Below are positions 43,520 to 51,032 of a stretch of 51,032 nt of DNA, piece by piece. The notes under the pieces were generated by a model that was given only the letters and a program-made list of their open reading frames with translations, was not told the origin of the DNA and did not search any database. The translations under genes and the position numbers were made by a program. Each line of letters starts with the position of its first letter. Position 1 is the stretch's first letter. This DNA is from Caulobacter sp. (GTDB taxonomy: Bacteria > Pseudomonadota > Alphaproteobacteria > Caulobacterales > Caulobacteraceae), in NCBI GenBank assembly GCA_030678995.1, contig JAUXTQ010000001.1:1-51032 (forward strand), given 5' to 3'.

Positions 43520-44014
43520 GTGGCGAGAGTCGGACTTTATCCGGGCACGTTCGATCCGATGACCAACGGTCATCTGGACATCATCGGACGAGCAGTGAAG
43601 CTGGTGGACAAGCTGGTCATCGGCGTCGCGCTCAACGAGGGCAAGGGGCCGCTGTTCTCGCACGAGGAACGGATGGCTATCGTCCGCGACGAGACCGCTC
43701 ACCTGCAGAAGATCGCCGAGATCGAGGTGGTCCCGTTCAAGGGCCTGTTGATGCACTTCGCCCGCGAGGTGCACGCCGGCATCATCGTCCGCGGCCTGCG
43801 CGCCGTGGCCGACTTTGAATACGAGTTCCAGATGACTGCCATGAACCAGCAGCTCGATCGCGAGATCGAGACCGTGTTCCTGATGGCCGACCCGCGTCAC
43901 CAGGCGGTGGCCTCGCGCCTGGTCAAGGAGATCGCCATCCTCGGCGGCGACATCTCCAAGTTCGTCACCCCCGGCGTGGCGGCAAGGCTGATGGAGAAGG
44001 TCGGGCGGGGCTGA
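43520..44014 (+). CDS. coaD: Phosphopantetheine adenylyltransferase
   Basis: CoaD catalyses the fourth step of coenzyme A synthesis, 4'-phosphopantetheine + ATP to dephospho-CoA. The 164-residue product has the nucleotidyltransferase signature YPGTFDPMTNGH (HxGH variant) and the conserved VRGLRAVADFEYEFQMTAMN. The start is the GTG at 43520 after AGGGGG. It begins 17 bases after the gyrA stop, so it is probably in the gyrA transcript. Confidence 0.97.
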   Translation: MARVGLYPGTFDPMTNGHLDIIGRAVKLVDKLVIGVALNEGKGPLFSHEERMAIVRDETAHLQKIAEIEVVPFKGLLMHFAREVHAGIIVRGLRAVADFEYEFQMTAMNQQLDREIETVFLMADPRHQAVASRLVKEIAILGGDISKFVTPGVAARLMEKVGRG

Positions 44015-44119
44015 AAGTTCCCATGGCCCCCACTTCCGCGCCTTCGACGACGCAGGGCTTGTCGCCCGGGCCGGAGCGTTCTACGCGGGCTGACGGGGCT
44101 TAACGAGAGATATGACCGC

Positions 44120-44983
44120 ATGAAATCCGCGCCCATCGCGCTCTTCGCCCTGCTGCTGGCGGCAACGCCGGCCCTGGCGGCGCCCAAGCCCGCCGAACCC
44201 GCCGCCGCCGACTGGCGCACGCCCGATCCCGCGACCATCATGGTGGTCGACACCAACCGGGGCCGGATCATCGTCGAGCTGGCGCCCTGGGCGGCGCCGG
44301 GCCATGTCGAGCGGGTCCGGCTGCTGGCGCGCCAGGGCTTCTATGACGGCCTGACTTTCTTCCGTGTCATCGACGACTTCATGGCCCAGACGGGCGATCC
44401 CAGGAACGACGGCACCGGCGGTTCCGAGACCCTGCCGGACATCAAGGCCGAGTTCCAGTTCCGCCGCGGCCGGGAACTGCGCTTCACCTCCCTGGGCCGG
44501 CTGGCGCCGGACATGCACACCCCTTTCATCACCGAGGTCGGCTTCATCGACGGCTTCGCCGTGCGGGGCGCGCCGGAGATGCAGATGATGATGGCGGCCG
44601 ACGGCAAGGTGTCCGGCTGGCCGCTGTTCTGCGCCGGCCTGTTGGGCATGGCCCGCGCCACACCGCCCGATAGCGCCAACAGCCAGTTCTTCTTCATGCG
44701 CCAGACCTACCCGGCGCTGGACGGCAACTACACGGCCTTCGGCCGGGTGCTGAGCGGGCTGGAAGCGGTTCGCGCGATCAGGACCGGCGAACCTGTGCCC
44801 AATCCGCAGGATGTGATGACCAGGGTCCGCATGCTGTCCGACATCCCGGCGGCCGAGCGCCCCACCGTGCAGGTGCTGAACACCGCCAGCCCGTCGTTCA
44901 AGGCCATCGTCGAGGCGGCCAGGGCCGGCGGCGCGGGGCCGGCCAACGCCTGCGACATCGCCGTGCCCGTCATGATCGGCTGA
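44120..44983 (+). CDS. Periplasmic cyclophilin-type peptidyl-prolyl isomerase 1
   Basis: The 287-residue protein has a signal peptide (cleaved near ALA-AP) and a cyclophilin domain with a large insertion. Key segments: ATIMVVDTNRGRIIVEL, FFRVIDDFMAQTGDP (equivalent to FHRVIPGFMxQGGD, with Phe replacing His and Thr replacing Gly), MARATPPDSANSQFFFM, and YTAFGRVLSGLEAV. The Arg, Phe, Met and Gln positions of the active site are kept. It assists folding of exported proteins. First of three cyclophilin genes in a row, 15 bases before the next. Confidence 0.92.
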   Translation: MKSAPIALFALLLAATPALAAPKPAEPAAADWRTPDPATIMVVDTNRGRIIVELAPWAAPGHVERVRLLARQGFYDGLTFFRVIDDFMAQTGDPRNDGTGGSETLPDIKAEFQFRRGRELRFTSLGRLAPDMHTPFITEVGFIDGFAVRGAPEMQMMMAADGKVSGWPLFCAGLLGMARATPPDSANSQFFFMRQTYPALDGNYTAFGRVLSGLEAVRAIRTGEPVPNPQDVMTRVRMLSDIPAAERPTVQVLNTASPSFKAIVEAARAGGAGPANACDIAVPVMIG

Positions 44984-44998
44984 GGAGGCTCTAAGGCC

Positions 44999-45837
44999 AT
45001 GCGTTCGATGATCCTGCTCGCGGCGCTGCTCAGCATCGCCGCCCCGGCCGCCCAGGCCAGGCCCAAGGCGCCCGCCGCCGCCGACTGGCGCACGCCGGAG
45101 GCGGAAAACGTCCTGGTCATCGACACCACCCACGGCCGGGTGATCGTCGAGCTGGTTCCCGAGGTCGCGCCCGGCCATGTGGAGCGGCTCAAGGTGCTGG
45201 CCCGCAAGGGCGCCTATGACGGCCGGACCTTTTTTAGGGTCATCGACCGGTTCATGGCGCAGACCGGCGATCCGCAGGACACCGGCGAGGGCGGTACGGA
45301 CCTGCCCAACCTCAAGGCCGAGTTCACCTTCCGCCGGGACGCCGCCTCGGGCTTCGTGACCGCCTCCAGCCCCTGGGGCGCGGAGGAGGGGTTCCTGAGG
45401 TCCCTGCCGGTGGTCAGCCAGGCCTGGAGCTGGAGCGACATGACCCAGGACGGCAAGGTGGCCGCCTGGGGCAGCTACTGCCCGGGCGTCGTCGGCATGG
45501 CCCGCGACGACAACCCCGACAGCGCCAACAGCCAGTTCTTCCTGATGCGCCAGCCCTACCTGTCGCTCGACAAGCGCTACACCGCCTTTGGCCGGGTGAT
45601 CAGCGGGCTGGAGGCGATCCGCGCGATCAAGACCGGCGAACCGGTCGCCGCGCCGCAGGATCGGATGGACCGCGTGCGCGTTCTGGCCGATATACCGGCC
45701 GCCGAACGGCCCAGCGTGAAGGTCATCGACCCGGCCAGCGCCTGGTTCAAGGCCGAGATCGCGCGGGTCCGCAAACAGAAGGGCGCGGACTTCTCGCTCT
45801 GCGACGTCACCATTCCTGTGGAAGTGAACTCAAACCC

Positions 45838-45841
<4 letters not shown>
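44999..45841 (+). CDS. Periplasmic cyclophilin-type peptidyl-prolyl isomerase 2
   Basis: A 280-residue paralogue of the preceding gene, with signal peptide (cleaved near AQA-RP), the same ADWRTPEAENVLVIDTTHGR start of the domain, FFRVIDRFMAQTGDP, MARDDNPDSANSQFFLM and YTAFGRVISGLEAI. The same insertion is present. GAGGAGG lies upstream of the start. It overlaps the third cyclophilin by four bases (ATGA), giving translational coupling of a periplasmic with a cytoplasmic isomerase. Confidence 0.92.
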
Positions 45842-46305
<464 letters not shown>

Positions 46306-46307
46306 AG

Positions 46308-46449
46308 ACTCTCCCTCCCCTTCATGGGAGGGTGGTCCCGACGGGACCGGGTGGGGGAGTCAGCCGCCACCGGGACGCATCGTGGCTGGCCTCAGACTTC
46401 CCCACCCTGTCGGCTTCGCCGACGTCCCTCCCCATGAAGGGGAGGGAGG
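46308..46449. repeat. Palindromic repeat pair (copy E) between convergent genes
   Basis: Left arm 46308-46361 (CTCCCTCCCCTTCATGGGAG...GGGTGGGGGAGTC) and right arm 46395-46449 (GACTTCCCCACCC, then inner stem GTCGGCTTCGCCGAC, then CTCCCCATGAAGGGGAG). The right arm has the same inner stem as the repeat at 8809. It is an inverted pair like those at 4331 and 5440 and fills the gap between the cyclophilin operon and the convergent crystallin-like gene. Confidence 0.8.
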
Positions 46450-46452
46450 CCG

Positions 46453-47064
46453 TTACCGCGGCCGCGAGAGCCGGCGGATCGAGCTGACCTTGTCGTTGGC
46501 GCCCAGGGCCTTGAGGTTGGGGTTGTCGGCGTCGAGGGTCCAGCACTGGCCGGTGAAGTCGCGGCCGGTGCAGATCTGCCAGCTGCCGCGCAGCACCCGC
46601 ACCGAGGTGATCTGGTCGTCCAGGCCTGAATAGGCCAGGTCGGGGATGGTGTCAGATACCTCCAGCCGCATGCCGCGATAGTCGGGGTTCTCGTAGACGA
46701 TCAGCCCGGTGGGCCCGCCGGAACCGCCATAACCCCCGCCCGATCCGCCGTAGCCGCCGCCGGAACCGCCCGAGCCGGGGCCGCCGCCATAGGCGCCCTC
46801 GCACTGCAGGCGGCCGTTGATGTTCTCGACCCGGCCGCGCGGGCAGGCGCGGAAATTGATCTCGCTGTCGAGAAAGGCGCCGCCGGCGCCCTGGCAGCGC
46901 GCGTAGAGCCGGCCGTTGAAGGCGCTCATGTCACGGCAGCTGCGCTGGTAGGAGCCCTCCGGCAGGTCGTCGAACGTCCCGTTCCAGTAGGGCGCCGCCA
47001 TGGCCGGCGCGGCCAGGGCCATCAGGCCCGCGGTGATTGCCGCGATGCGGTTGAGAATGGTCAT
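46453..47064 (-). CDS. Secreted CVNH-like plus beta/gamma-crystallin-like protein
   Basis: The 203-residue protein has a signal peptide (cleaved near AMA-AP). Its N-terminal domain (about 25-90) shows the cyanovirin-N-homology pattern: GSYQRSCRDMSAFNGRLYARC, then INFRACPRGRVENINGRLQC, with four cysteines. A Gly-Ser-Tyr linker (repeats of GGSGGGY) follows, and the C-terminal domain (about 120-200) has crystallin-type Greek-key strands (LIVYENPDYRGMRLEV; GSWQICTGRDFTGQCWTL). A lectin-like or calcium-binding surface role is possible, but neither function is shown. GGGGGA precedes the start. Confidence 0.8.
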   Translation of the reverse strand: MTILNRIAAITAGLMALAAPAMAAPYWNGTFDDLPEGSYQRSCRDMSAFNGRLYARCQGAGGAFLDSEINFRACPRGRVENINGRLQCEGAYGGGPGSGGSGGGYGGSGGGYGGSGGPTGLIVYENPDYRGMRLEVSDTIPDLAYSGLDDQITSVRVLRGSWQICTGRDFTGQCWTLDADNPNLKALGANDKVSSIRRLSRPR

Positions 47065-47126
47065 GACAGATCCCCCTGATGACTCGCCAAGGGGGCATCT
47101 AAGAGCGGCCGGGCGGCCGCGTCCAG

Positions 47127-48113
47127 TCAGCCGGCGGGGGCCAGGGTGACGACGAGGGGATAGTGGTCCGAGCCCAGCTTGGGGCCTCGTCGCGCCTCGA
47201 TCGTGCGCCAGGCCTTGCCGGCGTAGACATGGTCGATGGGCAGGATCGCGAAGGGGGAGGCCAGGCGCAGGCCGGAAAACGCCCCGGCCGGCCAGCTGGC
47301 GATCGCCCGGGTCCGCCGCTCCAGGCCGAACATCCGGTCCTGCCGCCGCAGCGAGAAGGACCAGGGCGTGGAGTTGAAGTCCCCCGACACGATCAGCCGG
47401 TCGCTGGGAAACCGCGTCAGCACGTCCGCCAAACGCAGGGTCATCTGCTGCTGCGGTCCGGCGGGATAGGGCCAGGTTAAATGCACCCCGACCACCGTGA
47501 AGGGGCCGCCGGGCGCGCCAAACGTCGCCCAGGCCCCGGCCAGGTGAGCGCGCGAGGTGCCTGGCGAGAGGCCACCCTCGGCGATTGGCCGCGTCTTCGA
47601 CAGGATCATGGTCGAGCAGGGCGATGGTTCGGCGCAGGTGGTGCGGTGCGGATAGCGTCTGGCCAGGGTCCGGGCGATGCCGCCGGAGCGCGAGAAGCCT
47701 TCCTCCAGAACGATGATGTCGGGGTCGGTCTCGAGGATCCAGCGGGCGGTCCCCTCGGGGTCGCGGTTGCGGCCCCAGAGGTTGAACTGGACCACAGTCA
47801 GCGTCTCGCCATCCACCTTGCCGCCGGACGTCTTTGCCGCAGCGGTCAGCTCCGGGAGCATCAGGGTCAGGGCGCTCAGCACCCCGACCAGCGCCAGCAC
47901 CGGCGTGGCTCGCCCCCGCCGGCCGGTGACGACCCAGATCACGGCCGCCAGCAGCAGGCCGCCGAGCCAGATCGGGGCGAAGTGAGTCAGCACGTCCAGC
48001 CGGTCGCTGAACCGTCCGCCCTGCGACGCCACAGCGAGGGCCGCGAACAGGGCGGCCAGCATCAGCGCACCGGCGCGCAGCAGGTCAACCAAGGCTTTGA
48101 GAATCGTCTTCAC
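47127..48113 (-). CDS. Membrane-anchored endonuclease/exonuclease/phosphatase (EEP) domain protein
   Basis: A 328-residue protein with three N-terminal transmembrane segments (residues about 10-95) and a C-terminal EEP fold: VVQFNLWGRNRDP (metal site), DIIVLEEGFSR (catalytic Glu), VGVHLTWP, VSGDFNSTPWS (Asp/Asn) and LGSDHYPLVV (catalytic Asp-His). Such proteins hydrolyse phosphodiesters; the likely site is the periplasmic face. The substrate is unknown. Start is the GTG at 48113. Confidence 0.88.
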   Translation of the reverse strand: MKTILKALVDLLRAGALMLAALFAALAVASQGGRFSDRLDVLTHFAPIWLGGLLLAAVIWVVTGRRGRATPVLALVGVLSALTLMLPELTAAAKTSGGKVDGETLTVVQFNLWGRNRDPEGTARWILETDPDIIVLEEGFSRSGGIARTLARRYPHRTTCAEPSPCSTMILSKTRPIAEGGLSPGTSRAHLAGAWATFGAPGGPFTVVGVHLTWPYPAGPQQQMTLRLADVLTRFPSDRLIVSGDFNSTPWSFSLRRQDRMFGLERRTRAIASWPAGAFSGLRLASPFAILPIDHVYAGKAWRTIEARRGPKLGSDHYPLVVTLAPAG

Positions 48114-48155
48114 GGACCCCGTCTAGCACGAGGTGCGTGCAGGATTTGTGCAGCT

Positions 48156-48767
48156 CTAATCACCAACCCAATAGGTGAAGCTGACCTTGCGGGTCGGCCC
48201 CGCGCCGATCATCAGGTCGCCGCTCAGGACGATTTCCTGGCTCGATCCGCTCGCCTGGGCCCGCAGCAGGGCGGCTTTGTCGAAAACGCCGCTGAACAGC
48301 ACCTCGCCGAGCTTCGGGTCGGCGCCGCGGAAGGTCATCTTGCCGGCGTCGAAGCTGTAGGCTTGCGGCAGCACCCGCAGGGTCACCGAATGGCCCTCGC
48401 CGCCCAGCTCATTGGCTGCCTTGGGGCTGGTGACATCGTCGAAGGCGATCAGGATCGGCCCGAAGGTCGAGCTGCGGTCGCCCCCTTCCCAGGTCTCGAA
48501 ATCGCTCGGCATGCCCACACCGATGTGGGTGAACGCGTAGTTTCCGACCCGGAAGGCGGTGGGGCTGAGATAGTAGCCGGCGGCCTCGAAGTCCGCCTGG
48601 TGGTGGAAGCCTTCTGCAACGGAAATTGGCGTTTCCGCAGGGGCGGGGGCCGGCGCGGGGGTCTCGACGGCGACGGGCGCCTCGGCCTTCGTCTCGGGCT
48701 TCTGGTTGCAGCCGGCGGCGGTCACGGCCAGCAGGGCGGCGGCCAGGGCGAAAGTCCGGTAGCGCAT
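48156..48767 (-). CDS. Lipoprotein of unknown function
   Basis: A 203-residue protein with a lipobox VTAAGC (lipidated Cys about residue 20), a Pro/Ala linker (residues about 30-45) and a beta-rich domain (FRVGNYAFTHIGVGMPSDF; GHSVTLRVLPQAYSFDAGKM; KVSFTYWVGD). No family recognised. GAAGGGA precedes the start. The gene is divergent from queA. Confidence 0.75.
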   Translation of the reverse strand: MRYRTFALAAALLAVTAAGCNQKPETKAEAPVAVETPAPAPAPAETPISVAEGFHHQADFEAAGYYLSPTAFRVGNYAFTHIGVGMPSDFETWEGGDRSSTFGPILIAFDDVTSPKAANELGGEGHSVTLRVLPQAYSFDAGKMTFRGADPKLGEVLFSGVFDKAALLRAQASGSSQEIVLSGDLMIGAGPTRKVSFTYWVGD

Positions 48768-48866
48768 GGAAAGTCCCTTCAGATACGGCCCATCCTCGCC
48801 ACGGCGAACCGCGTTTGTCTATCGCGCGCTTGACGTCGGCGCGCCGGCGTGGCGCTTCCGCCGCAC

Positions 48867-49961
48867 ATGCGCCTTTCCGATTTCGATTTCGACCTGCCCG
48901 ACGACCTGATCGCCCTGCGGCCCGCCAGCCCCCGGGAGACGGCGCGCCTGCTCGTCGTGCGGCCGGGGGAGGGACTGGAAGACCTGACGGTCGGCGACCT
49001 GCCCGGGCTGCTGCGGGCGGGCGACGCCCTGGTGTTCAACGACACCCGGGTGATCCCGGCGCGGCTGGACGGCCGGCGTGAGGCGCGGGCCGAGGGCGGT
49101 GGCGACGGCCACGCGGTGGCGGTCGAGGCAACCCTGCACAAGCGCCTGTCGCCCAACCGTTGGAGCGCCTTCATGCGCCCGGGCAAGCGGCTGAAGGCCG
49201 GTGACCGTGTCCGGTTCGGTGCGTCGGACGACCGGGCCTGCGAGGGCGCGGCGCTGGACGCCACCGTGACGGCCAAGGGTGAAGGCGGGGAGGTGGAGCT
49301 GGCCTTCGACCTCTCCGGTCCCGACCTGGACATGGCCATCAACACCCGCGGCCACATGCCCCTGCCGCCCTACATCGCCGCCAAGCGGCCCGAGGACGAG
49401 CAGGACCGGTCCGACTACCAGACCGTCTACGCCCGCGAGGATGGATCGGTGGCGGCGCCGACGGCGGGCCTGCATTTCACGCCCGACCTGCTGGCCCGGC
49501 TGGCGGCGGCGGGGGTGTCGCAGCATTTCGTCACCCTGCATGTGGGGGCGGGGACCTTCCTGCCGGTGAAGGTCGACGACGTCGCCGACCACCGCATGCA
49601 CCCGGAGTACGGCGAGGTCTCCGCCGGAACCGCCGCGGCGCTGAATGCGGTGCGGGCGGCTGGGGGGCGGATCGTCTGCGTCGGCACCACTTCCCTGCGG
49701 CTGCTGGAAAGCGCCACCGGCGAGGACGGCGTGACCCAGCCCTGGGCCGGCGAGACGGCCATCTTCATCACCCCCGGCTACCGCTTCCGCGCCGCCGACC
49801 TGCTGATGACCAACTTCCACCTGCCCAAATCGACCCTGTTCATGCTGGTCAGCGCCTTCAGCGGCTACGGGACGATGAAGGCCGCCTACGCCCACGCCAT
49901 CGCCACGGGCTACCGTTTCTATTCCTACGGTGATTCAAGCCTGCTATGGCGCGCCGACTGA
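48867..49961 (+). CDS. queA: S-adenosylmethionine:tRNA ribosyltransferase-isomerase
   Basis: QueA transfers and isomerises the ribosyl part of SAM onto 7-aminomethyl-7-deazaguanine in tRNA, giving epoxyqueuosine. The 364-residue product has [21 protein letters not shown] at the start, [60 protein letters not shown] and [17 protein letters not shown]. The ATG at 48867 matches the conserved start; an in-frame GTG lies 18 bases upstream. It is followed by tgt on the same strand. Confidence 0.98.
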   Translation: MRLSDFDFDLPDDLIALRPASPRETARLLVVRPGEGLEDLTVGDLPGLLRAGDALVFNDTRVIPARLDGRREARAEGGGDGHAVAVEATLHKRLSPNRWSAFMRPGKRLKAGDRVRFGASDDRACEGAALDATVTAKGEGGEVELAFDLSGPDLDMAINTRGHMPLPPYIAAKRPEDEQDRSDYQTVYAREDGSVAAPTAGLHFTPDLLARLAAAGVSQHFVTLHVGAGTFLPVKVDDVADHRMHPEYGEVSAGTAAALNAVRAAGGRIVCVGTTSLRLLESATGEDGVTQPWAGETAIFITPGYRFRAADLLMTNFHLPKSTLFMLVSAFSGYGTMKAAYAHAIATGYRFYSYGDSSLLWRAD

Positions 49962-49973
49962 ACTCACTCTCAC

Positions 49974-50082
49974 TGTCATCCCGGCCGGACCCCGGCCTTG
50001 AGCCGGGGGGAGAGCCGGGACCCAGATTCGGCTGGACTTCGATCTGGGCCCCGGATCGGCCTTTCGGCCGTCCGGGATGACA
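49974..50082. repeat. Extended palindromic repeat between queA and tgt
   Basis: TGTCATCCCGG at the left is mirrored by CCGGGATGACA at the right, with an inner CCCAGAT/ATCTGGG pair at about 50020-50048 and further GC-rich stems. This TCATCCCGG-type palindrome is a different family from the CTCCCC repeats. It fills nearly the whole queA-tgt gap and could fold in the transcript without a T-run. Confidence 0.85.
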
Positions 50083-50102
50083 ATGTTGTTGTTGGAAGAA
50101 AA

Positions 50103-51032
50103 TTGGCGACCTTTCCCTTCGACCTGAAAGCCACCGACGGCGCGGCGCGTACGGGCGTTCTGAAGACGCCGCGCGGCGACATCCGCACGCCGGCGTTCAT
50201 GCCGGTGGGCACGGCCGGCACGGTAAAGGCCCTGACCGTCGATCAAGTGAAACAGACCGGCGCCGACATCATCCTGGGCAACACCTACCACCTGATGCTG
50301 CGGCCTTCGGCCGAGCGGGTGCGGCGGCTTGGCGGTTTGCACCGGTTCATGCGCTGGGACGGCCCGATCCTCACCGACAGCGGCGGCTTCCAGGTCATGA
50401 GCCTGTCGGGGATCAGCAAGGTCACCGAGGAGGCCGTGACCTTCGCCAGCCATCTCGACGGCAGCAAGCACGTCCTCACCCCCGAGCGGTCGATGGAGAT
50501 CCAGGCCGACCTGCTGGGCAGCGACATCGTCATGCAGCTGGACGAGTGCGTCGCCTGGCCGGCCGAGGAAGCCCGGGCGCGCCAGGGCATGGAGCTGTCG
50601 GCCCGCTGGGGCGCGCGGTCAAAGGCCGCGTTCGGTGAGCGTGAAAGCCAGGCCCTGTTCGGCATCCAGCAAGGCTCGACGTTCGAAAACCTGCGCCGGG
50701 AGTCCTCCGAGCGCCTGATCGAGACCGGCTTCGACGGCTACGCCCTCGGCGGCCTGGCGGTCGGGGAGGGCCATGAGGCCATGTGCGAGGTGCTCGACTA
50801 CGCCCCGGCCATGCTGCCGGCCGACCGGCCACGCTATCTGATGGGCGTGGGCAAGCCGATCGACCTGGTCGAGGCGGTGTATCGTGGCGTGGACATGTTC
50901 GACTGCGTCCTGCCGACCCGCTCGGGCCGCCACGGCCAGGCCTGGACCTGGGCCGGCCCGCTGAACATGAAGAACGCGCGCTTCGCCGAGGACGATACGC
51001 CGCTGGACGAGACCAGCGCCTGCCCGGCCAGC
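50103..51032 (+). CDS. tgt: tRNA-guanine transglycosylase, N-terminal 310 residues
   Basis: Tgt exchanges the wobble guanine of GUN-anticodon tRNAs for preQ1. The reading begins at a TTG at 50103 after GGAAGA ([20 protein letters not shown]) and runs off the window. Catalytic features: [12 protein letters not shown] (Asp92), GGLAVGEG and [14 protein letters not shown] (Asp267, the nucleophile by alignment), then the start of [11 protein letters not shown]. The zinc-binding C-terminus lies outside. With queA it forms the queuosine unit. Confidence 0.96.
   Translation, partial: MATFPFDLKATDGAARTGVLKTPRGDIRTPAFMPVGTAGTVKALTVDQVKQTGADIILGNTYHLMLRPSAERVRRLGGLHRFMRWDGPILTDSGGFQVMSLSGISKVTEEAVTFASHLDGSKHVLTPERSMEIQADLLGSDIVMQLDECVAWPAEEARARQGMELSARWGARSKAAFGERESQALFGIQQGSTFENLRRESSERLIETGFDGYALGGLAVGEGHEAMCEVLDYAPAMLPADRPRYLMGVGKPIDLVEAVYRGVDMFDCVLPTRSGRHGQAWTWAGPLNMKNARFAEDDTPLDETSACPAS

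Noticed and set aside
46721..46775. Short tandem repeat array (possible CRISPR or minisatellite)
   Set aside because: It is the Gly-Gly-Ser-Gly-Gly-Gly-Tyr linker coding region of the crystallin-like gene, in frame, without spacers.

Overview
The window is GC-rich chromosomal DNA from an alphaproteobacterium, most probably a member of the Caulobacteraceae (Caulobacter, Phenylobacterium or Brevundimonas; the genus cannot be fixed by reading). The main reasons are the flmG / flbT-flaF / flagellin / flaG / flaEY cluster with RpoN promoters and ftr-like enhancer sites, TTAA-N7-TTAA (CtrA-type) boxes, a GAAC-N7-GAAC (GTTC-N7-GTTC) LexA box in front of ssb, and a FixK/FNR box in front of a universal stress gene.

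Layout. 1-9400: 5' part of a PII gene (reverse), a DUF486 membrane protein, two small secreted proteins (one fasciclin), then glyQ-glyS and ppdK. Between and inside these lie copies of a GC-rich palindromic repeat; one pair of copies flanks a DUF559 endonuclease-like gene and another sits in frame inside glyS. 9400-16700: a Tat-exported class V aminotransferase-like protein, an M48 protease, a FabH-type ketoacyl synthase, two tandem outer-membrane beta-barrel paralogues, a sterol-desaturase-type hydroxylase and an orphan Imm31-like protein. 16700-24970: a NrtR-like regulator, a phosphatase/HD pair, a FixK-boxed universal stress gene, several envelope proteins, a vapBC-type operon, a DUF3089 hydrolase, a MoxR ATPase and two tiny proteins sharing a TFPASDP motif.

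24970-36050 is the flagellar filament locus: flmG (flagellin glycosyltransferase) diverges from flbT-flaF, followed by two close flagellin paralogues, flaG, a third divergent flagellin, a PseH/FlmH-like acetyltransferase and the large flaEY gene. Together these encode the filament subunits, their glycosylation, and the secretion and translation control of filament assembly. The leaders of the first two flagellins carry matching tandem hairpins that are candidate FlbT targets.

36050-51032: ssb, a TetR regulator with a divergent methyltransferase-like membrane protein, a second toxin-antitoxin operon, an EamA exporter, sodC, gyrA (with non-consensus residues at both main quinolone positions), coaD, three consecutive cyclophilins, a CVNH/crystallin-like protein, an EEP-domain membrane protein, and queA-tgt of queuosine synthesis (tgt runs off the end). 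No rRNA, tRNA or CRISPR was recognised, and no gap between genes exceeds about 300 bases.

The best candidate for an undescribed system is the DUF559 gene bounded by inverted palindromic repeats (8311-8857), with a matching gene-less version inserted in frame in glyS.
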